A DNA stretch of 64,000 nt from the NCBI RefSeq assembly GCF_035989265.1, contig NZ_JAYKZX010000001.1, forward strand, positions 661,001-725,000, written 5' to 3'. The notes beneath the pieces are model-generated. The model did no database searches. It saw only the letters and a list, made by a program, of their open reading frames with translations, and had not been told where the DNA came from. Positions 26,521-35,454 of this stretch are shown piece after piece. The translations under genes were made by a program, and so were the position numbers. This DNA is from Sphingobium sp. HWE2-09 (GTDB lineage: Bacteria; Pseudomonadota; Alphaproteobacteria; Sphingomonadales; Sphingomonadaceae). Within the stretch, counting starts at the first letter, position 1. The number at the start of each line of letters is the position of its first letter.

Positions 26521-27996
26521 CTACATTCCCCCGATACAGATATATTTTATTTCTAAATACTCCTCGATGCCGTGCCGAGAGCCTTCCCGTCCAAGCCCAG
26601 ACTGCTTAACCCCACCGAAAGGAGCCACCTCTGTCGATATAATTCCCTCGTTCAATCCGATCATGCCCGCCTCAAGCGCTTCGGAGACGCGGAGGGCGCG
26701 CCCAAGATCCCGCGTAAACACATAAGCGGCCAGACCAAATTCGCTGTCATTGGCGAGCGCGATGGCATCCGCCTCATCCGAAAACGGCACGAGCGCAGCG
26801 ACCGGACCGAAGGTCTCTTCCCGGAACACATCCATATCGGCCGAGACCCCGGTTAGAACCGTCGGCTGGAAGAAGGTGCCGCCAAGCGCGTGCCGACTAC
26901 CGCCAACGGCGATCGTGGCTCCTCTTTCGACAGCATTGGCAACATGGCGCGAAACCTTATCGAAGGTGCCTGCATCGACGAGCGGGCCGATGGCGACATC
27001 CTGGGAAAGACCATGGCCGACACGAAGGCGATGTACTTCTTCGCTCAACTGCGCGGCGAAGGCCGGGTAGATATTCCGCTGAACGAGAATGCGATTTGCT
27101 GCGATACAGGCCTGGCCGGCATTTCTAAATTTGGCGGCCAGGGTGCCCCGGATAGCTGCCGATAGATCGGCGTCGTCGAAAACAAGAACCGGCGCGTTGC
27201 CGCCCAATTCCATGGAACATTTCTTGATCGTGTCCGCCGATTGCCGCAACAAGATGCGGCCGACTTCGGTCGAGCCTGTGAAGCTGATCTTCCGCACCAG
27301 CGGGTTGCCGCACAATTGCTGTCCGACGGAAACAGGGTCGGATGTCGTAATTACGTTCAAGATGCCGGCCGGCACCCCGGCGCTTTCGGCCAAGGCCGCC
27401 AATGCCAAAGCCGTTAGCGGCGTAAGCTCGGATGGTTTGACGACGATCGCGCAGCCCGCCGCCATTGCAGCGGCGGCCTTGCGCGTGATCATGGCCAGGG
27501 GAAAGTTCCAAGGCGTGATGGCCGCCACGACGCCAATGGGCTGACGCAGCACGAGGATCCGGCGATCAGCGGCGGGTGCGGGAATGGTCTCGCCATAGAC
27601 GCGCTTTGCCTCTTCGGCGAACCATTCGATAAAGCTCGCGCCATAACGGACCTCGGCAAGCGCTTCGGCTAAGGGCTTGCCTTCTTCGGCACTGATCAGC
27701 ACGGCCAAGTCCTGTTCATTTGTCAGGACCAGATCGAACCAACGGCGCAAGAACGCCGACCGGCGAGTTGCCGGTAGCGCGGCCCAGGCGGGCTGCGCCG
27801 CCGCCGCAGCGGCAATGGCGGCCGCCGCGTCCTCTGCGCTCAGATCGGGAACGGCGGTGATGACGCCAAGGTCAGCCGGATCATGCACGTCGAAGCAGGC
27901 GTTCCCGTCAATCCATCTGCCATCGACATAGGCTTGAGATCGCAGCAGGCTGCGGTCGCGGAGCATCGGAAGCCTGACGCGATCGGCCACCGTCAT
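26521..27996 (-). CDS. Aldehyde dehydrogenase (succinate-semialdehyde-dehydrogenase-like)
   Basis: 491 residues. Catalytic Cys297 is in NAGQACIAANR and Glu263 in MELGGNAP; the cofactor loop FTGSTEVG (239-246) and PWNFPLAM (162-169) are present. This is a GabD-type NAD(P)-dependent aldehyde dehydrogenase that oxidises an aldehyde to an acid in the cytoplasm. Its ATG overlaps the stop of the DapA-like gene (ATGA), so an aldehyde released by that aldolase is a natural substrate. The specific aldehyde is not known. Confidence 0.93.
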   Translation of the reverse strand: MTVADRVRLPMLRDRSLLRSQAYVDGRWIDGNACFDVHDPADLGVITAVPDLSAEDAAAAIAAAAAAQPAWAALPATRRSAFLRRWFDLVLTNEQDLAVLISAEEGKPLAEALAEVRYGASFIEWFAEEAKRVYGETIPAPAADRRILVLRQPIGVVAAITPWNFPLAMITRKAAAAMAAGCAIVVKPSELTPLTALALAALAESAGVPAGILNVITTSDPVSVGQQLCGNPLVRKISFTGSTEVGRILLRQSADTIKKCSMELGGNAPVLVFDDADLSAAIRGTLAAKFRNAGQACIAANRILVQRNIYPAFAAQLSEEVHRLRVGHGLSQDVAIGPLVDAGTFDKVSRHVANAVERGATIAVGGSRHALGGTFFQPTVLTGVSADMDVFREETFGPVAALVPFSDEADAIALANDSEFGLAAYVFTRDLGRALRVSEALEAGMIGLNEGIISTEVAPFGGVKQSGLGREGSRHGIEEYLEIKYICIGGM

Positions 27997-29006
27997 GCGG
28001 GATGCCTTCCGACGAAAAATTCGCTGTCCGGCAGATCGGTCACGGGAAGGCCGGATTTGACGAGCCCCTGCCGCAGAACGCGCATCAGTTCGTCGGACAC
28101 GCGCATCGACGGCTGGCGCAACGCACCGCCATTATAGCCGTTCAGCCATGCCTGATACTTCCATTGCAGCCGGTTGATGAGGCCAGTCCCCGCCCATGTG
28201 GCAGCCGCGGTTCCGTTCGCCTTGCGGGCCGGCTGGATCTGCCAATATAGCTCGGTCGCCTCATCGAACTCACCGGCCTGGAGATGGCCGAAAATGCGAG
28301 GGATCATGCCGCCATAATATTCGGTATTGCTGGTGGCCGAATATTGAATCGGCAATATTTGCGAGAGCGCGATCATGTCGGCCTCGATCGGGCAACTCAC
28401 CACCGCTTCCTTGCTGAAGAGACGGTGGCATTCGACATAGCCCATAATATTGGGATAGCCGCCCTCCGCCTTGATCGCCACAATGTTCGGGCAGTCGTCG
28501 AGCAGTCGACGCAGGATGGAGGACGGGATATCCGAGCCGTGCACACGGCCAAATCCCCATGTGGGCAGGGGAAACAGCATGACAGGCAATTTAACGGCGT
28601 CGCAGAACTTGCGAGTATGGTCATAAATGTCTTCCGCCGTCCGCGCATAGAAGCCAGGTGGATATGTCAGGAGGACAAGCGACGCGCCGTTGTCGGCGGC
28701 CAGGTTGCTCGCCGCGATATTCTCTTCGATCGTCCCGAAGGCGGCATGCGCCACCAGATCGAGACGATCCCCTGCATGGTCGCGGGCAATACTGCAGAAA
28801 CGGGCATATTCCTCAACAGTGATCGTCACTTCGCTGACCAGCAACGTGCCTTGAAAGCCACGTTCCACATGGAGATCCAGATCATGTCGGACCGCGGCCT
28901 CGTTCAGGTGACGCAGGTCGGACGTAAAGGAGGGGATGGTGACATTCACCACCCCTTTTAGATGTTCGCGCGCCCACGTTCGCAAATCGGCCTTGTCGAT
29001 CTTCAT
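27993..29006 (-). CDS. DapA-superfamily aldolase / hydratase-aldolase
   Basis: 337 residues. The Schiff-base Lys179 lies in NIVAIKAEGGYPN. The TIM-barrel pattern and the long C-terminal region (EFDEATELYWQIQPARKANG) fit the dihydrodipicolinate synthase / N-acetylneuraminate lyase superfamily. The usual substrate-binding Tyr loop is replaced by VMLFPLPTWGFG, so it is unlikely to be true DapA. The superfamily also includes pyruvate aldolases and hydratase-aldolases for aromatic catabolism. Overlap with the aldehyde dehydrogenase gene supports an aldolase that releases an aldehyde. The exact reaction is open. Confidence 0.8.
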   Translation of the reverse strand: MKIDKADLRTWAREHLKGVVNVTIPSFTSDLRHLNEAAVRHDLDLHVERGFQGTLLVSEVTITVEEYARFCSIARDHAGDRLDLVAHAAFGTIEENIAASNLAADNGASLVLLTYPPGFYARTAEDIYDHTRKFCDAVKLPVMLFPLPTWGFGRVHGSDIPSSILRRLLDDCPNIVAIKAEGGYPNIMGYVECHRLFSKEAVVSCPIEADMIALSQILPIQYSATSNTEYYGGMIPRIFGHLQAGEFDEATELYWQIQPARKANGTAAATWAGTGLINRLQWKYQAWLNGYNGGALRQPSMRVSDELMRVLRQGLVKSGLPVTDLPDSEFFVGRHPA

Positions 29007-29055
29007 GATATTCTCGATTCCATCACCTGAGAGATGTAAAGCCGTGCAGGCTTCT

Positions 29056-29679
29056 TCAGATATTGTTTGGGCCGAGGCCCATTTCCTGTAGGATGTCCAT
29101 CGGCGACCTATCCAAGGGCGGGACCTTGATAAGATTGCTTAGCGGCTCGCCGGCTTCATAGCGGGCCAGCAAAACTTCTGGATCGAATGGCGCTCCGAGC
29201 GGATTGCTTGCATAATCCGGATCATTTTCCAGATAATCTTGCAACTCCTGCGCTGTCGGAAAGCTATCGACCTGCAACTCCACCCGATTCCCATCCGGAT
29301 CGTCATAATATAGGGAAATCGTATTCCCATGATTGATCGGGAAGCTGGGCAATATGCCCGATGCCTTCACTCTCTTGTAGTTAGCAAGCAGAGAGCCAAG
29401 ATCGCGAAAAGTGAAAGCCACATGTTCGGTTCCACATGCGTTGGGATCTCGCGGCGCAAGGCGTGGGACCTTCGTTATCGCTATCCTATGATGCTCGTCG
29501 TCAAATGTCAGAAAGGAAATATGAGGCGCGGACAAGACTACGCGCGCATTCAATACTTTCTTGTACCAATCGACCATTGGCTCATAATTGTTGGTTTTCA
29601 ACACGAAATGTGCAAGCTTTTCCGGAACCACGGTGGCCGGATCGGGAAGCGAGCGAACCTTTACGTTAGTGCTGCTCAT
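29056..29679 (-). CDS. VOC-superfamily protein (type I extradiol dioxygenase-like)
   Basis: 207 residues from the ATG at 29679; GAGAGG lies upstream and a longer frame to 29712 looks less likely. Metal-ligand positions are His24 (KLAHFVL), His86 (TEHVAF) and Glu134 (RVELQV). YYDDPDGNRVEL is typical of biphenyl-diol-dioxygenase-like proteins. The C-terminal third (DYASNPLGAPFDPEVLLARY) resembles the extension seen in several uncharacterised catabolic VOC proteins. A metal-dependent ring-cleavage role is plausible but unproven. It is one of two VOC genes in this operon. Confidence 0.8.
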   Translation of the reverse strand: MSSTNVKVRSLPDPATVVPEKLAHFVLKTNNYEPMVDWYKKVLNARVVLSAPHISFLTFDDEHHRIAITKVPRLAPRDPNACGTEHVAFTFRDLGSLLANYKRVKASGILPSFPINHGNTISLYYDDPDGNRVELQVDSFPTAQELQDYLENDPDYASNPLGAPFDPEVLLARYEAGEPLSNLIKVPPLDRSPMDILQEMGLGPNNI

Positions 29680-29708
29680 AACACACCTCTCAAATTTCTC
29701 GTTATCGA

Positions 29709-30731
29709 TCACGCATATTTGGTATGAAATTCGAACGGAAACTGGACTGCCATCCCCGTTCGCGATGCTTCCTGATATGCTAGCTCGGCTATCACGATAT
29801 CCTGGAAAGCGCTTCCTACCGACTTGAAAAGGATATGCCGTGATTGCGCGACCAGGCTATCATGATCCCCCGCCATCAGCCCGTTGAGAGAAATCATCTT
29901 CGGCAGAAATTCTATGCCGGCATCCCGCGCCGCCAGCATGTCTCCCGTCTCGTTCGCAACCTCTTCGACGGCGTCGCAAACGATGAGGTCCGCCCCGGCC
30001 ACGACCGATACGTCTATCTCCCGCTGCTCGGGCATGGTGGAGCCGATGGAAACGACGAGTTTTCCTGGCTCTAGCATATCCGACGTCACGATCGGCGTCT
30101 CGTCATGCGACCGCGCCGCCGCGATCAGGACATCGCAATCCCGCGCCGCCGCCTCCCGCGTATCGACCGCGATGGCAGACGACGCATGCTGTGCGCCATG
30201 CTGGCTTACGAACGCGTTCCGGCGCGCCGGCGTGGGACTATAGACCGATAGGGAGTCAATCGGCCGGATGGCAGCGAGCGCCGCGAGGTGCGCCCGCGCT
30301 TCCTCACCGCTGCCGAGCATGCCGACCCTTAGGGAACCAGCTCTGGAAAGGCGATCGATGGCCAGCGCGGAGGTCGCGGCAGTCCGAATTGCCGTTACCG
30401 CCCCCCCATCCACGAAACCCGCAATCAAACCGCTGTCCTGCTCGATCAGCACGATCAGATAGTTGACCATGCGCCGGGTGCCGATGCCGAAAATCTTCGC
30501 GCCCATGAATCGGCTGTCGTTCGGAATGGCGCTCATCGTCCGCAACCATCCATGGGCGCCGCGGGCGATCGTGCGAGGCGGTACCTCACGATGCGAATGC
30601 GGCGAACTATAGGCATGCCGCAGTTTCGCAATAGCCAAAGGCCAGTCCGATTGCGTCCTAACAGCTTCCGCGCTGACAAACAGTGGACGGGCATCATCAG
30701 CCATGCGTTCAATGAGCTCAGCGTTATTCAT
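29709..30731 (-). CDS. Ornithine cyclodeaminase / mu-crystallin family protein
   Basis: 340 residues from the ATG at 30731 (AAAGG 6 nt upstream). The family blocks GAKIFGIG, DGGAVTAIRTAATSALAI, the NAD-binding GMLGSGEEARAHLAAL and VSIGSTMPEQREID are visible. Members are NAD(P)-dependent enzymes such as ornithine cyclodeaminase, ketimine reductases and alanine dehydrogenases. Inside a CoA-catabolic operon its role is not clear; it may reduce an imine or ketone intermediate. The start at 30731 leaves a 100-nt gap to the enoyl-CoA hydratase gene upstream. Confidence 0.78.
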   Translation of the reverse strand: MNNAELIERMADDARPLFVSAEAVRTQSDWPLAIAKLRHAYSSPHSHREVPPRTIARGAHGWLRTMSAIPNDSRFMGAKIFGIGTRRMVNYLIVLIEQDSGLIAGFVDGGAVTAIRTAATSALAIDRLSRAGSLRVGMLGSGEEARAHLAALAAIRPIDSLSVYSPTPARRNAFVSQHGAQHASSAIAVDTREAAARDCDVLIAAARSHDETPIVTSDMLEPGKLVVSIGSTMPEQREIDVSVVAGADLIVCDAVEEVANETGDMLAARDAGIEFLPKMISLNGLMAGDHDSLVAQSRHILFKSVGSAFQDIVIAELAYQEASRTGMAVQFPFEFHTKYA

Positions 30732-30831
30732 ATTATACCTTTGCTTTGAGTGAGCTGAACCAGGCCATGCGTTGAATGATCTTGGGGAATTAGACACCCG
30801 GTTCATGGCTACGCAGAAGATATTGAGCGGG

Positions 30832-31641
30832 CTAGAACGACCTTGCCGAAGCAGGCACCAATAAATCGGTAAACTTGGGCTTCCGGCGCTCGCGAAAAGC
30901 GCTGAGCGCTTCTTTCGAGTCTTCCGCTCCGCTCAAACTGACGGTGAAGCCTTGTTCAAACTCGTATCCGCTCCGGATCGTCATGGTCTCGATCCGGTTC
31001 AGTATCTGTTTGCCGATCCGCACGGTGGGGACGCTGTGCGCGGCGATCTTGGCCGCATAGGCAGTCGCGACGTCGACCACCCGGTCCGTGGGGCACACCA
31101 CTACGGCGCCCCCCGCCGCCGCAAATTCGCTCGCGGGCAGATTCTCACTGGTCAAGAACATGCGGCGGACGAGCGGCTGGGGCGCTATCCTCGCGAGGTG
31201 GCGCGCACCGCCCATAACGCCGACCCTAAGTTCCGGCAGGCCGAAAGAGGCGTCTTCGGCAGCGATGACGAAATCGCAGGATGCCGCCACGGCAAGGCCT
31301 GTGCCCACCGCAGCGCCGCGAACCGCCGCGATGACCGGCGCCGGACAATCTTGAATGGCGAAAAAAGCTTCCCGCACCCGCCACATGCGCTCCCCGCCAT
31401 TTTCCGGCGTCATCGTCGCGAATTCATCGAGATCATTGCCGCCGCAAAAATGCTTGCCCTGCCCGGTCAGGACGATGGCCGTGACGTTCGGCAGGTAGGT
31501 GTCCGGCTCAGAAAACAGCCGCGCGACCTCGATATACATTTCTCGATCAAATGCGTTGACGGGAGGGCGGGCCATTTCGACCAGCGCGACGCCATCCGTA
31601 ACAGACGTCTTGAGATACTTGAACGGCAACTCAACCTCCAA
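30832..31641 (-). CDS. Enoyl-CoA hydratase/isomerase (crotonase)
   Basis: 269 residues. The two oxyanion-hole segments are GQGKHFCGGNDLDEF and AVRGAAVGTGLAVAASCDFVIA, followed by FGLPELRVGVMGG with a likely catalytic Glu. Members hydrate or isomerise enoyl-CoA. It is the first gene of the long minus-strand operon that ends at the nitronate monooxygenase. It is intact, unlike the second crotonase in the same operon at 17597-18383. Confidence 0.88.
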   Translation of the reverse strand: MEVELPFKYLKTSVTDGVALVEMARPPVNAFDREMYIEVARLFSEPDTYLPNVTAIVLTGQGKHFCGGNDLDEFATMTPENGGERMWRVREAFFAIQDCPAPVIAAVRGAAVGTGLAVAASCDFVIAAEDASFGLPELRVGVMGGARHLARIAPQPLVRRMFLTSENLPASEFAAAGGAVVVCPTDRVVDVATAYAAKIAAHSVPTVRIGKQILNRIETMTIRSGYEFEQGFTVSLSGAEDSKEALSAFRERRKPKFTDLLVPASARSF

Positions 31642-31880
31642 TATGGCGCATAGTTGATATCATTTATCTTAATTATGCGCACCAAACATGTAATTGGGTC
31701 GCTTGTCAATCGGCAATAATGCTTTTGAAGAGGTGAGTGGGCGGGATGTGCGGCGGGCCAGGCTACCTGCCGCGAGCGCAAGCGACGATCGGCCCTAGTA
31801 CAACGACCGGCCGGAACGTTCCGTCACGAAATAAGCGCAGGCGTGGCCTGGTGGCGGTAGGTGAAAGGTGTCGAGACCCG

Positions 31881-32237
31881 TTAATCCGGCCTATGTGTCC
31901 CAACCGTCTTTAGGTTTCTGGACCCAGGGGCCGCTGGCGACCATGACGACAAATGCGTCGCGGACATTTTTCCCAGGGTGCAAAGCGCCAGAGAATGGGA
32001 GCGCTCCGAGGACACTGCGAGCATCCACACCACGGCCATGTTGCCCAACGGAGCAACCGCAATCAGCCCTTGGCGGATAAACTGCGCCGGACCGCTAATC
32101 GGGAGAACACAATATCTCGATCCGTGGCTCACCAAATTCAGCATCAGCGACAGACCATGCACTTCGGCGACGACCCGCAACGATCGCCCCATTTTCGCCA
32201 CCGCCGCTGTCAACGTCAACTGATGGCGTCCGTCCAC
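31881..32237 (-). pseudogene. Remnant of a LysR-type regulator, C-terminal effector domain
   Basis: A frame of 118 residues resembles the end of a LysR effector-binding domain: AVAKMGRSLRVVAEVHGLSLMLNLV, then SRYCVLPISGPAQFIRQGLIAVAPLG and the hydrophobic strand VVWMLAVSSERSHSLA. No DNA-binding domain is found upstream, where a short unrelated frame occurs. It is thus a fragment, probably of a regulator deleted in the past. It sits between the monooxygenase and the crotonase operon, so it may once have controlled one of them. Assignment relies on pattern resemblance only. Confidence 0.55.
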
Positions 32238-32319
32238 AGATCGGCTGTGGGGAACACGCCGCCGACCTGGGCGATGCCCTTCTCAACTTGTCGGGAGGGC
32301 GTCGCCGATCAACGATCAT

Positions 32320-33477
32320 TCACATCGGAACTGTGGTCGCATCATAATTGAACAGTCCCATCGCCTCGGCATCGGGACCGAATTCTTGTGCATTCTCTCT
32401 CATCCAATTCTTTGCAAGTTCTTTGGAGCGGATCTGGACGCTGTTGGCGCGGTCCTTGCGTGCGCGCTCATATCTCGCAAAGGCTTCACGATAGTCTTTG
32501 CTGCTCTCCAATGCGCGCCCCAGCACCACCGCATCCTCTATCGCGATGCATGCCCCTTGGCCGAGGAAGGGCGTCATCGGGTGCGCCGCATCACCCAGCA
32601 TGGCTACCCTTCCATGAATCCATTGGTCCATCGGATCGCGATCACGTAATCCCCATTTGAACAAGCGAGTGGAGGGCATGGCGTCGATCAAGTCCAGGAC
32701 AGGCGAGCAGAAGTCATGAAACAATGTCTTCAACTCCGCCTTGTCAGCGGGAACCGACCATCCCTCCGGCTCCCACTCAGGCTGTTGGGCAATGGCATTG
32801 ATGTTCAACACGGACCCGTGGCGGAGCGAATAATGCAGAAACTGCCGCCGGGGACCGATATACATGGTGTAGGGGTGCTGCACGGTCTGAGTGGGAACGT
32901 CAGACCATGGCAGAACCACCCGATAGGAGACAAGGCCGATATAACTTACTTCCTGTGCTTCCGTTACGGCCGTTCTGACCCTTGACGAGCATCCGTCGCA
33001 GCCGATCAGCAAATCGCCGCTGGCTGACGCGTCATTGGCGAAGTTGGCAGTGACTTGATGGTCGTCCTGCGTCATGCCCACAAAGCTGTGATCGAGGCGG
33101 ATACAGTCGGGATCGTTAGCAAGGACGGCGTCCTTGAGCACCGAATGCACATCGCTTCGATGCGCGTGCAGCGAAGGCGCGCCATATTTTTCCGGATGGT
33201 AGGAGGTGTCGGGAGCGACAAAAGTCTGCACGCCCTGGATATTATTTATGCGAAACTCGGGGATGGGGTCAGCCAAGGATATTAGTTTGTCAGCCACGCC
33301 CAATCCGCTCAGCGCAAGCATGGCGTTCGGCGTGATCAGCACGCCGCCACCGATATCGCGCAATTCATGCGCCTGTTCGAAAACGGTGACCTTAAAACCA
33401 ATATTCTGCAGTGCCAGGGCAGCAGACAGTCCACCAATGCCTCCGCCTATGATCAGGATATTCGAGCATTCAACCAT
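32320..33477 (-). CDS. FAD-dependent monooxygenase (salicylate / 3-hydroxybenzoate hydroxylase type)
   Basis: 385 residues. The FAD motif GGGIGGLSAALAL (residues 11-23), the HRSDVHSVL segment, DLLIGCDGCSSRVR and VAMLGDAAHPMTPFLGQGACIAIEDA are all intact, as in group A aromatic hydroxylases. It uses NAD(P)H and O2 to hydroxylate an aromatic ring, as in salicylate 1-monooxygenase and 3-hydroxybenzoate 6-monooxygenase. The substrate cannot be chosen from motifs. It is the last gene of a group with two SDRs and a dienelactone hydrolase on the same strand. Confidence 0.88.
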   Translation of the reverse strand: MVECSNILIIGGGIGGLSAALALQNIGFKVTVFEQAHELRDIGGGVLITPNAMLALSGLGVADKLISLADPIPEFRINNIQGVQTFVAPDTSYHPEKYGAPSLHAHRSDVHSVLKDAVLANDPDCIRLDHSFVGMTQDDHQVTANFANDASASGDLLIGCDGCSSRVRTAVTEAQEVSYIGLVSYRVVLPWSDVPTQTVQHPYTMYIGPRRQFLHYSLRHGSVLNINAIAQQPEWEPEGWSVPADKAELKTLFHDFCSPVLDLIDAMPSTRLFKWGLRDRDPMDQWIHGRVAMLGDAAHPMTPFLGQGACIAIEDAVVLGRALESSKDYREAFARYERARKDRANSVQIRSKELAKNWMRENAQEFGPDAEAMGLFNYDATTVPM

Positions 33478-33664
33478 CTAAATTCTCCCAGAGGCATGAA
33501 AAGAAGAGAATGACGCAAGAACCAAACTACCAATGGACTAAACCACTCGCCGTATTGGGCATGTATCGACCCTGCGCCTGCCGCATCGCACACATATCGG
33601 ATGCTGAACTGCTGATCGACATACGAGCAGGCTTCAACGCAGCCGCCTGGCCGCCTGCCACCGG

Positions 33665-34492
33665 TTATGCAGATTCCTGGACGACTGAAACGCCTCCGTT
33701 CTCGCGGGTCCGCGACGTGCCGGTGGTAAGGCCTCCGTCGATCACGAGATTGGCCCCCGTCATGTAGGAACTCTCGTCAGACGCGAGGTAGATGGCCGCC
33801 GGCACGATGTCTGCGACGGTGCCGAGCCGGCCCAGATAGGTACGGTCTGAAAAATAGGTCTTCATCGATTCCGGAAGGTCGTCCAACGCCGGTGTCAGGA
33901 TCACGCCTGGGGAAATGCAGTTGACCCGGATGCGATGCGCGCCGCCTTCGGCGGCGAGTTGCTTAGTTAGCGCTATGACCGCGCCTTTCGCCGCCATGTG
34001 GGCGGATTGGCCCAGATTGGCATCCGCGGACAGCCCCGCGACCGACCCGATAGTGATGATGCTGCCGCCGCGCTCCTGAAGGTGTCGCCATGCGGGATGA
34101 ATGACGTCGAACACCATATCCACTTCGTTGCGGATCGTAAAATCCCAAAGCTCGCGGGTCATTTCGTCGAAGGGCGCAAATTCCGTCGCCGCCGCGTTAT
34201 GATAGACGACATCCAAGCCACCCATCTGCGCGACGCCCCAGTCCACCCACTCCCGCGCCTTGCCAGAGTCTGAAAGATCGACCGTCAAGCCGACGGCCTC
34301 AAATCCCTCTGTCCGCAGCGTCTCGGCGGACGCCTCGGCGGTTCCCGCCATGCGGTCGCACCCGACGGTAATGGCACCTTCCATACTGAAGGCGCGCTGC
34401 ACGGCGGCGCCCTGCCCTCCCCCCGTGCCCGTGATCAGCACGCGCTTGCCAGCCAGGCGACCTGTCGTCGTTATACTCGCGATTTCCGCCAT
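33665..34492 (-). CDS. Short-chain dehydrogenase/reductase with His in place of the catalytic Tyr
   Basis: 275 residues from the ATG at 34492; a longer frame to 34618 lacks homology in its first 42 residues. TGTGGGQG (residues 21-28) is a Rossmann motif variant, and the C terminus LVIDGGLTTG is normal. The SDR active site reads Ser150, then HMAAK, so His165 occupies the Tyr position while Lys169 is kept. The fold is clear; activity could be altered or use a different proton donor. It lies 158 nt after the dienelactone hydrolase gene on the same strand. Confidence 0.83.
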   Translation of the reverse strand: MAEIASITTTGRLAGKRVLITGTGGGQGAAVQRAFSMEGAITVGCDRMAGTAEASAETLRTEGFEAVGLTVDLSDSGKAREWVDWGVAQMGGLDVVYHNAAATEFAPFDEMTRELWDFTIRNEVDMVFDVIHPAWRHLQERGGSIITIGSVAGLSADANLGQSAHMAAKGAVIALTKQLAAEGGAHRIRVNCISPGVILTPALDDLPESMKTYFSDRTYLGRLGTVADIVPAAIYLASDESSYMTGANLVIDGGLTTGTSRTRENGGVSVVQESA

Positions 34493-34650
34493 CGGTTCAG
34501 ACTCCGAACATTGAAAAATAACGGTAAAGGCTGCCGGGATGGCGCCTAGCGCCCGAGCAGGCCGGGGAGACTTCTGAGAAGCCGGGATGGCGCAGCGCGA
34601 TGACAGCGCGACGGTCACAGTGCAGGCGTCCCGACGGGATCACAGCAGCT

Positions 34651-35436
34651 TCAAAATATCTCTTCGAAGAAAGTCACCATCGCCTGCCACGATCGCCGGT
34701 CAGCGACAGCATCATATTTCACGCCGGGGATGCCCAGTGCGTCTCTGGCGGCGATCGTGAAGGCATGCACGACCCCGCTGTAAGAGATCATCTGGCAGTC
34801 AATATTCGCTGCGGACATTTCCTGCATGAATTCGATGACCGTTGCCGATTTGAGGTCACCCCCCTCGCCGCCAAAAGCGAGTTCCCCGGTGCCGCCGGTG
34901 CCGCCATAATCGTCGCCGCCGTGGAGAACGAGAAGCTTTGCCTTGACCATGCCCGAAAGTGCCGGTTTCGGTGTCGCGAGCACACCGTGGAAGGTCACGC
35001 CGGCAACCAGATCAGCGCCGGAACGCACCAGCGCCATGACGACACCGCCGCCGAAGCAGAAGCCGATCGCCGCGACGCGACCATCGCACCGCGGATGCGC
35101 CTTCAGCGCTTCCACCGCAGCGGCAGCGCGCCTTGCAATCTTTTCGGGATTCGCCAGCCAGGATGCGACCACGTCCACCGCGTCGGGAAAGGGCGGGGGC
35201 GCGCCTTCGCCGTAGACATCAGCCACGAGGGCCACATATCCGAGTTCATCGGCTAGTCGAATGGCTCGATCGATCGGATGATCTCCGGGTTCGGACAGAT
35301 CGCTAATGCCAAAAATGTCCGGAAACACGACAATACCGGGGCGGGCGTCGGTACCTGATGGCAGGACCAGCCGGCCTTTGCAAATAACGTCGCCATCCTG
35401 ATAGTCGGCGGGTTCCAATTGATGACTCATATTCAA
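34651..35436 (-). CDS. Dienelactone hydrolase family protein
   Basis: 261 residues. The triad is visible: Cys127 in GFCFGGG, Asp175/176 in LHGGDDYG and His224 in SGVVHAFT, all as in ClcD/TcbE-type dienelactone hydrolases. These open dienelactones from chlorocatechol or related ring-cleavage routes, or act as general carboxylesterases. It lies 18 nt after the SDR gene upstream. Whether it works on a dienelactone here is not shown. Confidence 0.9.
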   Translation of the reverse strand: MNMSHQLEPADYQDGDVICKGRLVLPSGTDARPGIVVFPDIFGISDLSEPGDHPIDRAIRLADELGYVALVADVYGEGAPPPFPDAVDVVASWLANPEKIARRAAAAVEALKAHPRCDGRVAAIGFCFGGGVVMALVRSGADLVAGVTFHGVLATPKPALSGMVKAKLLVLHGGDDYGGTGGTGELAFGGEGGDLKSATVIEFMQEMSAANIDCQMISYSGVVHAFTIAARDALGIPGVKYDAVADRRSWQAMVTFFEEIF

Positions 35437-35454
35437 CTCCTGTTCCCTCGCGTT

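Noticed and set aside
27993..29006. True dihydrodipicolinate synthase (DapA) for lysine synthesis
   Set aside because: The usual substrate Tyr loop is missing and the gene sits in a catabolic operon, so only the superfamily is called.
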